Source of the DNA: JABDAD01 sp964409695 | GTDB taxonomy: Bacteria > Pseudomonadota > Alphaproteobacteria > Rickettsiales > Rickettsiaceae | Length of the DNA stretch: 16,441 nt | Direction: 5' to 3' | Assembly: GCA_964409695.1 (NCBI GenBank) | Contig: CAYPDX010000027.1 | Location: forward strand, 1 to 16,441 | Notes under the pieces: generated by a model | What the model was told of the DNA's origin: nothing | The model's input: the letters and a program-made list of their open reading frames with translations, nothing else | Databases searched by the model: none | In this document: one piece after another, positions 1 through 7,376 of the stretch | Numbering within the stretch: position 1 is the first letter of the stretch | Layout: each line of letters begins with the position of its first letter | Translations under genes and position numbers: made by a program

Positions 1-52
1 TCGTACCTACGTTACAATGCGGCTTATCCCTCTTAAATACATCCTTTGACAT
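1..52 (-). CDS. tuf: Elongation factor Tu, N-terminal fragment (cut by window edge)
   Basis: Reading the minus strand from the ATG at 52 gives MSKDVFKRDKPHCNVGT before the window ends. This matches the start of bacterial EF-Tu, where a short lysine/arginine-rich lead-in is followed by KPH-x-N-[IV]-GT just before the P-loop GHVDHGKT. EF-Tu is the GTPase that delivers aminoacyl-tRNA to the ribosome. Only 17 codons are visible. An AGGGG ribosome binding site lies about 10 nt upstream. The gene follows tRNA-Tyr and tRNA-Gly on the same strand, an arrangement seen in many proteobacteria, and is probably co-transcribed with them. Cys at residue 13, where Val or Ile is usual, is a small oddity. The fragment is short, but the motif and context agree. 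Confidence 0.85.
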   Translation of the reverse strand, partial: MSKDVFKRDKPHCNVGT

Positions 53-137
53 AATACAATAACCCCTATTAAATAGTTAGCATTTGATAATTTTCAATCA
101 TAAACTCGACATTCTCCGGTGCATATCCGCCATATAA

Positions 138-211
<74 letters not shown>

Positions 212-222
212 ACTTAGTTTGG

Positions 223-308
223 TGGTGGAGGGAGTAGGATTTGAACCTACGTACGCTTACGCGGGCAGATTTACAGTCTGCTGCCATTGACCACTCGGCC
301 ACCCCTCC
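223..308 (-). tRNA. tRNA-Tyr (anticodon GTA)
   Basis: The minus strand gives a class II tRNA with acceptor GGAGGGG pairing with TCCCTCC (one G-U), anticodon loop CTGTAAA (anticodon GTA), a long variable arm built on CGCGTAAGCG, T loop TTCAAAT and an encoded ACCA end. The long variable arm with GTA identifies tRNA-Tyr. It is the first gene after the promoter at 370-398. Confidence 0.97.
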
Positions 309-369
309 GGCAGTAGAATCCAAATAATTCGCACCGATAATTCCAATGAAGGAAATAAATTGTTGTGTT

Positions 370-398
370 TTTCTACAGTAGGCGCTAACTTTTGTCAA
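370..398 (-). promoter_or_regulatory. sigma70-type promoter for the tRNA-Tyr/tRNA-Gly/tuf operon
   Basis: On the minus strand there is a consensus -35 TTGACA (398-393), a 17-nt spacer and TAGAAA (375-370, 4 of 6 matches to TATAAT). Transcription would start near 363, leaving a leader of about 55 nt before tRNA-Tyr. A perfect -35 and ideal spacing suit a heavily expressed tRNA-tuf operon. The assignment is by pattern only. Confidence 0.7.
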
Positions 399-426
399 GC
401 ACAATTATCATTCGAACAGATAGAAT

Positions 427-1158
427 ATGAAAAAAAACACTACGGACAAAACTTACTACATATATGGCAAACACGCATGCGTTGCTGCTATTTCTAACAA
501 GTCACGAATAATTCACAAAATTTTTGTAACAGAAGAAAATAAAAATCTAGTAGAAGATAATGATAATCATGAAATAATCATTTCAAACTCACGCGATATT
601 TCTTTCTTACTTACTAGAGATGCGGTCCACCAAGGAATTGCAATTCTTGTTTCACCGCTACATAATAATCACTTAGAATCAGCAAGATTTTCTGATAACA
701 CAACTCTTGCTATCTTAGATCAAGTTACAGACCCTCATAATTTAGGCGCTATAATGAGAACTGCAGCCGCATTTGGCATAAGAGGTATAATAATTCCTTC
801 AGATAATTCGCCAACTGAAGGACCAATAATAGCAAAAACTTCTTCTGGCGCATTAGAGACAATGCCAATCTACAGGGTGACCAATATATCATCCGCCATC
901 AAATGGTTGAAAAAACAAAATTTCTGGGTGATAGGCCTTGATGGAGGCTCGGATACAATAATAAAAAGAGAATTATTCAAGGGAAAAACATGTATAGTTC
1001 TAGGCGCTGAAGGCAAAGGTATTAGGAGATTGACCAAAGAAAACTGCGATATAATAACTAAAATCCCAATTGATGTAAAAATGGAGAGCTTAAATGTTTC
1101 CAACGCGGCGTCAATTGCATTTTACGAAGCTTATCTTGCAAAACTTGATAATGGATGA
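427..1158 (+). CDS. rlmB: 23S rRNA (guanosine-2'-O)-methyltransferase RlmB (TrmH/SpoU family)
   Basis: This SPOUT-class enzyme transfers a methyl group from SAM to the 2'-hydroxyl of a guanosine in 23S rRNA (G2251 in E. coli numbering). The 243-aa length equals that of E. coli RlmB. An N-terminal substrate-binding part begins with YIYGKHACVAAI (residues 11-22). The three SpoU motifs follow: motif 1 LDQVTDPHNLGAIMRTA at 97-113 (Asn105, Arg111), motif 2 VLGAEGKGIR at 191-200 (Glu195), and motif 3 ESLNVSNAASIAFYEA at 220-235 (Asn223). These form the trefoil-knot SAM site. The gene diverges from the tRNA-Tyr operon. Other TrmH-family members are possible, but the length and the N-terminal domain favour RlmB. 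Confidence 0.92.
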   Translation: MKKNTTDKTYYIYGKHACVAAISNKSRIIHKIFVTEENKNLVEDNDNHEIIISNSRDISFLLTRDAVHQGIAILVSPLHNNHLESARFSDNTTLAILDQVTDPHNLGAIMRTAAAFGIRGIIIPSDNSPTEGPIIAKTSSGALETMPIYRVTNISSAIKWLKKQNFWVIGLDGGSDTIIKRELFKGKTCIVLGAEGKGIRRLTKENCDIITKIPIDVKMESLNVSNAASIAFYEAYLAKLDNG

Positions 1159-1194
1159 TAGATATTTGCGTAATAACAAAATAGCAGTAACCAC

Positions 1195-1725
1195 ATGCTT
1201 AAGAATACTGAAAACTCGTATGGCTCAATAACTAAGCTATTACACTGGGTAGTTGCGATAATGATTTTAAGCCTTTTATGCGCAGGCTATTACATGACAG
1301 ACCTACCAAATTCACCAGATAAATTTGCGATATACGACATTCACAAAGAAACAGGCTTCCTTCTTTTAATAATAATGACAATAAGGGTTATTTGGAGATT
1401 AAAACAAATAGCACCGAACCTACCCGACTCAACACCACATTGGCAAAAAGTCGCTGCTAGTTTAAATATAAAAGTACTTTGTTTTTTAGGACTTGCTCAG
1501 CCTATTAGCGGTGTTTTAATGACTCTATACGGAGGACATGCAATAAATATCTTCGGCCTATTCATAATACCAGAACTCACTCTGAACAAAAAACTCTCAT
1601 CATTAGCAAGAGAATTTCACGGAGCCTTTGCAGTTTTATTAATCACTGTAATTAGCTTACATATTTTAGCAGCTCTTTACCACCACTTCATCAAAAAGGA
1701 TAACGTACTAAAAAGAATGTTATAG
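1195..1725 (+). CDS. Cytochrome b561-family haem membrane protein
   Basis: The 176-aa protein has four hydrophobic spans, at about residues 17-33, 51-67, 92-110 and 140-162. The histidine pattern is that of prokaryotic cytochrome b561 (CybB type): His17 in LLHWVVA, His50 in IHKETGFLLL, His142 in FHGAFAVLL and His156 in SLHILAALYHH. These are the expected axial ligands of two b haems. Family members sit in the inner membrane and move electrons with ubiquinone; some dispose of superoxide. The gene lies 36 nt after rlmB on the same strand, so a shared transcript is possible, although no clear Shine-Dalgarno sequence precedes the ATG. The family is secure, the exact electron partner is not. Confidence 0.88.
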   Translation: MLKNTENSYGSITKLLHWVVAIMILSLLCAGYYMTDLPNSPDKFAIYDIHKETGFLLLIIMTIRVIWRLKQIAPNLPDSTPHWQKVAASLNIKVLCFLGLAQPISGVLMTLYGGHAINIFGLFIIPELTLNKKLSSLAREFHGAFAVLLITVISLHILAALYHHFIKKDNVLKRML

Positions 1726-1852
1726 AAATCGAAACCAAGGTTTAAGACCCAAATTCACTCCACAATTTAGATAGAACTTCTAGCATGTAACTAATAGTTT
1801 CATACAAAAAAATCTACATTTAATCTTTTTTGAAAATAAGCAAATTTGCCCA

Positions 1853-1881
1853 TTTACAAATAGATTTTATGCTCTTATAAC
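1853..1881 (+). promoter_or_regulatory. sigma70-type promoter for mreB-mreC
   Basis: TTTACA (1853-1858, 5 of 6 to TTGACA), a 17-nt spacer and TATAAC (1876-1881, 5 of 6 to TATAAT) are followed by a leader of roughly 27 nt to the MreB ATG at 1915. The fit places transcription start downstream of the alternative TTG at 1894 or very close to it, which also favours the ATG start. Pattern-based call. Confidence 0.6.
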
Positions 1882-1914
1882 TAATCAATTCACTTGAAAT
1901 TTATATCGGTTTTT

Positions 1915-2955
1915 ATGCTCTCAAGGCTTTTAGGGATGTTCTCCTCAAATATGGCTATCGACCTCGGTACAGCCAATACTCTTGTATATGTACAGGGGAA
2001 AGGCATCGTTCTAAACGAGCCTTCAGTTGTTGCTTTAATCAAAGAAAATGGCAATTATAAACCATATGCATTTGGCCATGAAGCCAAAATGATGCTTGGA
2101 CGCACTCCTGCTGATATAGACGCAAAAAGACCTCTTAAAGACGGAGTAATTGCCGACTTTAAAAGCGCAGAAGAAATGATAAAACATTTTATCAGAACAG
2201 TGCACAATAGACGCTCATTTACAGGACCAATGATTGTAGTATGCGTGCCCTCTGGTTCGACGCCAGTTGAGAGAAGGGCAATACAAGAAGCGGCAGAAAG
2301 CGCTGGAGCAAGAGAAGTTTTTCTTATTGAGGAACCTATGGCAGCTGCGATAGGAGCTGGGCTTCCTGTAACAGAACCTACTGGCTCAATGATTGTTGAT
2401 ATTGGCGGCGGCACAACAGAAGTAGCAGTAATATCGCTTGGTGGCATCGTATATTCAAGGTCAGTAAGAGTTGGCGGAGATAAAATGGACGAAGCAATTA
2501 TTTCGTACATAAGAAGAAATTTCAACCTTCTCATTGGCGAATCAACAGCTGAAAAAGTAAAAAAACAAGTTGGGACAGCGTTCATTCATCCAGATAAAGA
2601 GGGAAGAATGATGGAAATTAAAGGAAGAGATCTAATACATGGCATTCCAAAAGAAATGCTACTAAGCGAACATCAAATCGCTGAAAGTCTTATTGAGCCA
2701 GTAAGTCAGATTGTAGAAGCTGTAAAAATCGCTTTAGAATGCACGCCTCCTGAATTATCCTCTGATATAGTAGATAAAGGAATTGTGATGACTGGAGGTA
2801 GCTCACTTCTGAACAACCTAGATCACGTACTCCGCGAAGCAACAAAGCTTCCTGTTTTTGTTGCTGAACAAGCGCTTTCTTGCGTTGCTCTTGGTTCAGG
2901 GAAGGTACTTGATGATTACGCAAAATATAAACATGTTTTATTCAGGCAGGATTAA
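1915..2955 (+). CDS. mreB: Rod-shape-determining protein MreB (bacterial actin)
   Basis: MreB polymerises on ATP under the inner membrane and positions the lateral-wall peptidoglycan machinery. The actin/Hsp70 fold signatures are present: phosphate-1 loop DLGTANT at residues 16-22, EEPMAAAIGAG at 139-149, phosphate-2 loop DIGGGTTEVAV at 162-172, and the adenosine-site MTGGSSLL at 292-299. From the ATG at 1915 the product is 346 aa, the usual MreB length, and begins MLSRLLGMFSS, like other alphaproteobacterial MreBs with an amphipathic N-terminus. An in-frame TTG at 1894 would add seven residues but has no ribosome binding site and lies too close to the predicted transcription start. mreC follows after 2 nt. 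Confidence 0.96.
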   Translation: MLSRLLGMFSSNMAIDLGTANTLVYVQGKGIVLNEPSVVALIKENGNYKPYAFGHEAKMMLGRTPADIDAKRPLKDGVIADFKSAEEMIKHFIRTVHNRRSFTGPMIVVCVPSGSTPVERRAIQEAAESAGAREVFLIEEPMAAAIGAGLPVTEPTGSMIVDIGGGTTEVAVISLGGIVYSRSVRVGGDKMDEAIISYIRRNFNLLIGESTAEKVKKQVGTAFIHPDKEGRMMEIKGRDLIHGIPKEMLLSEHQIAESLIEPVSQIVEAVKIALECTPPELSSDIVDKGIVMTGGSSLLNNLDHVLREATKLPVFVAEQALSCVALGSGKVLDDYAKYKHVLFRQD

Positions 2956-2957
2956 AA

Positions 2958-3815
2958 ATGGCGATTCTAGAAAATCGTGTTCGCAAATATTCTACAAAAC
3001 CTCGTACGAGGAATTTTATTAATGCGCAATTTTCTATAACTACTACAATAAATTTTCTAGCTATCACTTTTTCTCTAATATTTCTTATAAATTCTAATTT
3101 TCTTTCAATTGGTAAGCACCTTGTCGAAATAAACGGGACTACATATACAAAAATTATCAATCCGACAAAAAAATTCGTTGAAGCATCAATTGACACGATA
3201 GTAAATATTGCGAATTTTAATAATCTTCATATAGAGAATTTAAAACTCAAACTTGATAACAAAAAACTAACAAATGCCATATCTTCTTCAGCGCAAATTC
3301 GAATAGAAAACGCAAAATTGATGAAAGCTTTAAATATAGCAGATCCTGAAGCAACACAAAATCTAAAAGCCAAGCTTGTCTATCATAGTTCATCTGATTC
3401 TGACAGACTTGCGATTATAGGAGCTGGCAAAAACCATGGAGTAACAGATAATCAAATTGTTATATCCAATGGGTATTTAGTTGGAAGAATTGTTACTTCT
3501 GGAGATAATTACTCAAAAGTTACTCTAGCAAATACGTACAACGCAAGAATCCCTGTTAAAACAAGCAATTCAAGATTAAAAGCGATACTTGTAGGTAGCT
3601 CAGAGAATGGCGGTTATTTACTTCACCTACATAGCGCAGAAAAGCCAATTGAAGGTGAGTTGATTCTTACATCAGGCGATGGCAACTACTACCCAAAAGA
3701 TATTCCAGTCGCGAAAGTAATAAAAGTCACAGATGAAAATACCTATGTACATATTTTCGGCGATCTTTCAAATATAGATCTTGTTGAGATAGTAAGTACC
3801 AAAGACTTCAAATAA
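2958..3815 (+). CDS. mreC: Rod-shape-determining protein MreC
   Basis: MreC is a bitopic inner-membrane protein whose periplasmic domain links MreB filaments to the elongation synthases. The 285-aa product has a basic cytoplasmic tail (residues 1-24), one membrane span at about 27-47, a charged helical stretch likely to be a coiled coil at about 88-125, and then the beta-rich MreC domain. That domain includes the conserved VISNGYLVGRI at about 168-178 and LTSGDGNYYPKDIPVA near 237-252. It starts 2 nt after mreB, so the two are translated together. No mreD, mrdA or rodA follows; the cluster ends here in a convergent gap with pssA. Confidence 0.93.
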   Translation: MAILENRVRKYSTKPRTRNFINAQFSITTTINFLAITFSLIFLINSNFLSIGKHLVEINGTTYTKIINPTKKFVEASIDTIVNIANFNNLHIENLKLKLDNKKLTNAISSSAQIRIENAKLMKALNIADPEATQNLKAKLVYHSSSDSDRLAIIGAGKNHGVTDNQIVISNGYLVGRIVTSGDNYSKVTLANTYNARIPVKTSNSRLKAILVGSSENGGYLLHLHSAEKPIEGELILTSGDGNYYPKDIPVAKVIKVTDENTYVHIFGDLSNIDLVEIVSTKDFK

Positions 3816-3852
3816 ATACCAACTCCTAAATTAGACAACGATTTTGTAGGAT

Positions 3853-3926
3853 TCGTTATTGCTATATAGGTTCATAATTTCGATGAATAAAAGAGCTGAA
3901 ATTATGAACCTATATAGCAATAACGA
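3853..3926. repeat. Perfect 29-bp inverted repeat (long hairpin) between mreC and pssA
   Basis: The arms at 3853-3881 and 3898-3926 are perfect reverse complements over 29 bp, around a 16-nt loop (3882-3897). The stem is mostly A/T and contains CTATATAG. It sits between convergent genes, where it could stop transcription from both sides. There is no U-tract on either side, so it is not a textbook intrinsic terminator. It could equally be a copy of a palindromic intergenic repeat. The structure is certain, the function is not. Confidence 0.9.
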
Positions 3927-3935
3927 TTAAAAACC

Positions 3936-4724
3936 TTACTCCGCATTAACAAAAGAAGCGCTGATCTTCTTTACAGACAAATAGCTAAAAGGAAATGAGC
4001 ATAGATACAGCACAGCAAAAATAGGTAAAATAATCCAAGTATATAAAAATAGTGCAATTACTATTATAGCTGTAGAGAGCATAAGCAGCCAAAGATTATG
4101 CGGTAAAACCGAAATATCTTTCAATGAAATAGTAGGAATTCGACTCGCCATCAAAATCGCTATTACGCTTTGATATAAAGCTAAAAACAAAGGATGAGAC
4201 CTAAAGGAAAATCCAAGATATTCACTTAAATCAAACTCACAAATTAATGGAAGCAAAGCAAGAATCCCTCCAGCTGGAGCAGGAATTCCAACAAAAAACC
4301 CTCTTAAAGCCTTATTCTCTTGCACAGAAATTGCCATTGTATTAAACCTTGCAAGCCTTAAAGCCATACAGGTTGAGAAGAATAGAATAGAGCCCCAAGA
4401 GATTAATTTGATACTATACTCATTAAATAGCCAGAGATAAGTAACAAGTACAGGCGCAACTCCAAAATTTATAAAATCGCATAATGAATCAAGTTCAGCA
4501 CCAAAGACAGAGGTGGCATTCAGAAGCCTTGCTACTTTTCCATCAATACCATCTACTATTGCTGCAACTATAATACACAGAACTGCTTGCTCCCATTTTG
4601 CATCTAGAGCAAATCTAACAGAACTAAACCCAATACATAGCCCAACTATAGTTAGTATATTAGGAATTAGCTTCAGCACTCTTACTGGCTTATTTTGCCA
4701 TATAAATTTCTTTGCTCTAGACAA
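3936..4724 (-). CDS. pssA: CDP-diacylglycerol--serine O-phosphatidyltransferase
   Basis: The enzyme makes phosphatidylserine from CDP-diacylglycerol and serine in the inner membrane. The CDP-alcohol phosphotransferase signature D-G-x2-A-R-x8-G-x3-D-x3-D is complete at residues 61-83 (Asp61, Gly62, Ala65, Arg66, Gly75, Asp79, Asp83), and several hydrophobic spans follow. The start is a TTG at 4724-4722. It is supported by an AGG six bases upstream that overlaps the psd stop codon, which suggests translational coupling. The 262-aa length is typical. psd, the next enzyme in the pathway, lies immediately upstream with a 3-nt gap. Confidence 0.93.
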   Translation of the reverse strand: MSRAKKFIWQNKPVRVLKLIPNILTIVGLCIGFSSVRFALDAKWEQAVLCIIVAAIVDGIDGKVARLLNATSVFGAELDSLCDFINFGVAPVLVTYLWLFNEYSIKLISWGSILFFSTCMALRLARFNTMAISVQENKALRGFFVGIPAPAGGILALLPLICEFDLSEYLGFSFRSHPLFLALYQSVIAILMASRIPTISLKDISVLPHNLWLLMLSTAIIVIALFLYTWIILPIFAVLYLCSFPFSYLSVKKISASFVNAE

Positions 4725-4727
4725 AAT

Positions 4728-5426
4728 CTACCTAATTTCAAAATTGATTGAAGTTTGCTTCTTCTCTAAAAGATCAGCAATAATAGTTTCTCCACCAATC
4801 ATAGTCTGGCCTACTGCAACTTTGATACTAGTGTCTATTGGCAAATAAACATCCACCCGGCTTCCAAAACGAATAATACCAAATCTTTGTCCAGCCTTAA
4901 CTGACATATTTTCTTCAAGCTCACAGACTATTCTTCTTGCTAATAAACCTGCTATTTGCACAAAAACAATTTTATGCCCAGTGTTTGTTTCCATCAATAC
5001 AGATTGTCTTTCGTTATGTACGCTCGCTTTATCTAATGACGCATTAAAGAATTTACCAGGATGATAATGTAATGTCACAATCTTACCATCCGTAGGTATT
5101 CTATTTACATGAATATTAAATATATTTAGAAAAACGCTAACCCTTAGCATTTCTTTATCATCCAAACCTAATTCTGCTGGCGGCCTTTCATTGCTTATAG
5201 ACTGAACAATGCCATCAGCCGGACTAACAACACAGCCTTTTATGTCAGGTACTACTCTTTCTGGATTTCTAAAAAAATATACACACCAAGCTGTAGCTAT
5301 AAAACAAATCCAGCCTAGCGTCGCACTTGCTGATGAAAATAGAAAGGTAATAGCTGAAAATATAATAATGAAAATATGGCCTTCTTTATGAATTGCCTTT
5401 GTCCAATCTGGATAATTTTTAAACAT
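4728..5426 (-). CDS. psd: Phosphatidylserine decarboxylase proenzyme (short form)
   Basis: Psd decarboxylates phosphatidylserine to phosphatidylethanolamine. It is made as a proenzyme that cuts itself to create a pyruvoyl group. The cleavage motif is visible as RFGSRVDVYLP, with Gly188-Ser189 as the predicted cut. SPADG (68-72) and NIFNIHVNRIPTDGKI (101-116, His106) are the other conserved blocks. At 232 aa this is the short PSD-A type found in Rickettsiales and many other bacteria. Hydrophobic segments at about 18-32 and 35-51 anchor it in the membrane. An AGGA lies 7 nt before the ATG. It forms an operon with pssA and diverges from sspB. Confidence 0.95.
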   Translation of the reverse strand: MFKNYPDWTKAIHKEGHIFIIIFSAITFLFSSASATLGWICFIATAWCVYFFRNPERVVPDIKGCVVSPADGIVQSISNERPPAELGLDDKEMLRVSVFLNIFNIHVNRIPTDGKIVTLHYHPGKFFNASLDKASVHNERQSVLMETNTGHKIVFVQIAGLLARRIVCELEENMSVKAGQRFGIIRFGSRVDVYLPIDTSIKVAVGQTMIGGETIIADLLEKKQTSINFEIR

Positions 5427-5551
5427 TCTCTAATCCTAATTTCTGTTATTTATACAAATTACATAAACTAAAGCCACAAAATTCTTGACCTTTTTGATAC
5501 AAGCTTTAGCCTAAGCAAAATAGACATTACTAAAAACTTGTTATTATTACA

Positions 5552-6046
5552 ATGATTAACCAAACAGATGCACATATAAATTATCCAAAACTTGTAGATC
5601 AAGCAATGAGGGATATAGCGAAAAAAGTACTGAACAACCTTACAACACAAGGTATAAAGGGCGAACACTATTTTATGATTTCATTTATTACATCGAATAA
5701 AAATGTAAGACTTTCTTCGAGATTAAAAGAAAGATACCCTAATGAAATGACAATTGTACTGCAACATCAGTTTGAAGACCTAACAATAGACGAAGAAAAA
5801 ATTGGCGTTAGACTTAGTTTTGATGGAATTAAAGAAATTGTAGAAGTGCCATTTGATGCATTTACTTCTTTTGTTGATCCTAGTGCAAATTTTGCTCTTC
5901 AATTTAATCCAGAATTCATTGATAAAGACGAAAGAGATAATATTATCAATATTGATAATATACCTAAAATATCTTACAGCAAAAAAGAGAATTCCAAGCA
6001 TAAAGATTCAAAAATCTTAGTTTTAGATAATTTTAGAAAAAAATAA
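5552..6046 (+). CDS. sspB: SspB-type ClpXP adaptor protein
   Basis: SspB tethers SsrA-tagged, stalled-translation products to the ClpX unfoldase so that ClpXP destroys them. The 164-aa protein has the alphaproteobacterial SspB (PF04386) layout. It has an N-terminal helix (YPKLVDQAMRDIAKKVL, 11-27), the strand HYFMISFIT, then the core with LPNEM-like YPNEMTIVLQHQFEDL and the VPFDAFTSFVDPSANFALQF segment (about 99-118). A charged, flexible tail probably ends in the short ClpX-binding peptide (KILVLDNFRKK). No Shine-Dalgarno sequence is obvious. It heads a tight cluster with rnhA 9 nt downstream. Confidence 0.87.
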   Translation: MINQTDAHINYPKLVDQAMRDIAKKVLNNLTTQGIKGEHYFMISFITSNKNVRLSSRLKERYPNEMTIVLQHQFEDLTIDEEKIGVRLSFDGIKEIVEVPFDAFTSFVDPSANFALQFNPEFIDKDERDNIINIDNIPKISYSKKENSKHKDSKILVLDNFRKK

Positions 6047-6055
6047 AACTTATCC

Positions 6056-6514
6056 ATGCAAAAAACTAGAGTTCAAATATATACAGATGGTGCTTGCAGC
6101 GGAAATCCAGGCCCAGGCGGATGGGGTGCATATATGATCTATGGACCCAATATAAAAGAACTGTATGGCTATGATATTGACACAACAAATAATAAAATGG
6201 AAATGGTTGCTGCCATAGAATCTCTTTTATCCTTAAAAAGAGATTGTGACGTAGATTTATACACTGATAGTATATACCTTAAGAATGGTATGACGAAATG
6301 GCTGCCATCTTGGGTTGAAAATAACTGGCGCAAAAAACACAGCGGTAGTGTAAAAAACATTGAATTATGGCAAAAGTTGCACGAACTATCACAAAAGCAT
6401 AATATAATATGGCACTGGGTGAAAGGTCACTCAAATAATGAAGGAAATAATAGAGCAGATAGTCTAGCGGTTAAAGCTCGAAAAATAGCGGAAGAATTGG
6501 CAAAATGTGTGTAG
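6056..6514 (+). CDS. rnhA: Ribonuclease HI
   Basis: RNase HI cuts the RNA strand of RNA-DNA hybrids, removing primers and R-loops. All catalytic residues are present: Asp11 in YTDGACSGNPGPGGWG, Glu49 in KMEMVAAIESL, Asp71 in YTDSIYLKNG and Asp135 in GHSNNEGNNRAD, with the flexible-loop His125. The basic handle region WVENNWRKK (about 86-94) is intact. The 152-aa length is normal. Its last codons overlap the start of the next gene by 10 nt, which implies coupled translation. Confidence 0.96.
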   Translation: MQKTRVQIYTDGACSGNPGPGGWGAYMIYGPNIKELYGYDIDTTNNKMEMVAAIESLLSLKRDCDVDLYTDSIYLKNGMTKWLPSWVENNWRKKHSGSVKNIELWQKLHELSQKHNIIWHWVKGHSNNEGNNRADSLAVKARKIAEELAKCV

Positions 6515-6813
6515 ATAATTTTCTTATCAGAAATTTTTCGAGTTATGTAGGTAAAGATCAGTTTGGTAATGAGTATTATACTTCAGGCGCAAAGAGAAGA
6601 GTTGCATACAAAGGACTGAAGGAACCTTCAAAAGTTCCGCCAATGTGGCATGCTTGGCTACACTATTTAACCAACGACATCCCACATAATGAAGTAAGTG
6701 AAAACTATAGTTGGCAAAAACCTTATATCCCTAATTTAACTGGTACTAAGAGAGCATATAAGCCAACAAGAGATATTGTATCTTCAGATTATCAACCATG
6801 GAAGCCGAGTTAA
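6505..6813 (+). CDS. NDUFA12-family NADH:ubiquinone oxidoreductase accessory subunit
   Basis: This small soluble protein (102 aa) belongs to the NDUFA12/17.2-kDa family (PF05071), the bacterial homologue of a mitochondrial complex I accessory subunit. The signature runs KDQFGNEYY, RRVAYKG, EPSKVPPMWHAWLHYLTNDIP, followed near the C-terminus by KPYIPNLTGTKRAY. It helps assemble or stabilise the peripheral arm of complex I at the cytoplasmic membrane face. The family is restricted to alphaproteobacteria and mitochondria, so it is a good lineage marker. It overlaps rnhA by 10 nt and precedes mlaD by 4 nt; I recall the NDUFA12-mlaD pairing from other alphaproteobacteria. Confidence 0.93.
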   Translation: MCVDNFLIRNFSSYVGKDQFGNEYYTSGAKRRVAYKGLKEPSKVPPMWHAWLHYLTNDIPHNEVSENYSWQKPYIPNLTGTKRAYKPTRDIVSSDYQPWKPS

Positions 6814-6817
6814 AATC

Positions 6818-7297
6818 ATGAAACAAAATTTATTGGAAACATTCATAGGATTCGTAGTTTTAGGAATCGCAGCTTTTTTCCTTATATATACATATAAATT
6901 ACAAGATAAAGAAATCACGGAAGAATATAATCTTAGCTGCACATTTCAAAGTGTAGACGGCATCATTAAAGGAAGTGATGTAGATATTGGAGGAATAATA
7001 ATTGGTAAAGTGGAAAGCTTAGTTCTTGACCCAGTTACTTATAATGCGATTTTAACACTTTCTATCGATAAAAAAGTTAAGATTCCAACAGATTCGAGAG
7101 CAGCGATAACTAGCACAGGATTTTTAGGTGGTAAATATGTTTCAATTACACCAGGTGGTGATGATACATATCTTGAGGATGGAGCCCAGATAAAATATAC
7201 ACAATCATCAATAAATCTAGAGTCTCTTATTGGAAAATTTATGTATTCCACGCCTCAAACAAACCAAAATAGCGCTACGACAACTTCGGCAAAGTAA
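6818..7297 (+). CDS. mlaD: MlaD-like lipid-transport protein with MCE domain
   Basis: MlaD is the hexameric, membrane-anchored MCE protein of the MlaFEDB ABC transporter that moves phospholipids between the inner and outer membranes. The 159-aa product has an N-terminal span at residues 8-27 and an MCE domain at about 38-118 containing the pattern F-x-S-V-D-G-I-I-K-G-S-D-V-x-I-G-G-x-x-I-G-K-V. The tail is short and polar. The ATG at 6818 is chosen because it lies 4 nt after the preceding stop. A longer version from a TTG at 6776 would overlap the NDUFA12 gene and add a polar extension before the anchor. mlaC lies elsewhere in the window (15575-16198), so the system is split. Confidence 0.9.
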   Translation: MKQNLLETFIGFVVLGIAAFFLIYTYKLQDKEITEEYNLSCTFQSVDGIIKGSDVDIGGIIIGKVESLVLDPVTYNAILTLSIDKKVKIPTDSRAAITSTGFLGGKYVSITPGGDDTYLEDGAQIKYTQSSINLESLIGKFMYSTPQTNQNSATTTSAK

Positions 7298-7309
7298 AAA
7301 TTTTACTTT
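7291..7309. repeat. Short A/T palindrome at the end of mlaD
   Basis: The bases AAAGTAAAA and TTTTACTTT form a 9-bp perfect inverted repeat around a single A, overlapping the mlaD stop codon. It has only two G/C pairs and no room for a loop, so it would be a weak hairpin. It may slow transcription at the end of the sspB-mlaD cluster, but I would not call it a terminator. Confidence 0.4.
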
Positions 7310-7364
7310 AAAAATACTTCGGTTCATATAAAATTAACTTATAGCTATCTTCTATAAACCACAA

Positions 7365-7370
7365 AAGGAG
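7365..7370 (+). promoter_or_regulatory. Consensus ribosome binding site of the small ORF at 7377
   Basis: AAGGAG (part of AAAAGGAG, 7363-7370) sits 6 nt before the ATG at 7377. It is the best Shine-Dalgarno sequence in the window; most neighbouring genes have weak ones or none. This site is the main reason for treating the 61-codon ORF as a gene. Confidence 0.75.
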
Positions 7371-7376
7371 ATTAAT

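Noticed and set aside
1151..1222. 23-codon ORF overlapping the end of rlmB and the start of the b561 gene
   Set aside because: It is in a different frame from both genes, has no ribosome binding site, and short ORFs of this size are expected by chance.
2055..2585. 176-codon minus-strand ORF opposite mreB
   Set aside because: It lies wholly antisense to a confident mreB, has no family resemblance and arises from the codon bias of the real gene.
5427..5551. Promoters or a riboswitch in the psd/sspB divergent gap
   Set aside because: TTGACC, TTGATA and a TATAAA on the other strand are present, but none pairs with a partner box at 16-18 nt, and no riboswitch-like structure is evident.
6776..6817. 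Upstream TTG start extending MlaD by 14 residues
   Set aside because: It would overlap the NDUFA12 gene by 38 nt and place a polar segment before the membrane anchor; the ATG at 6818 is better placed.
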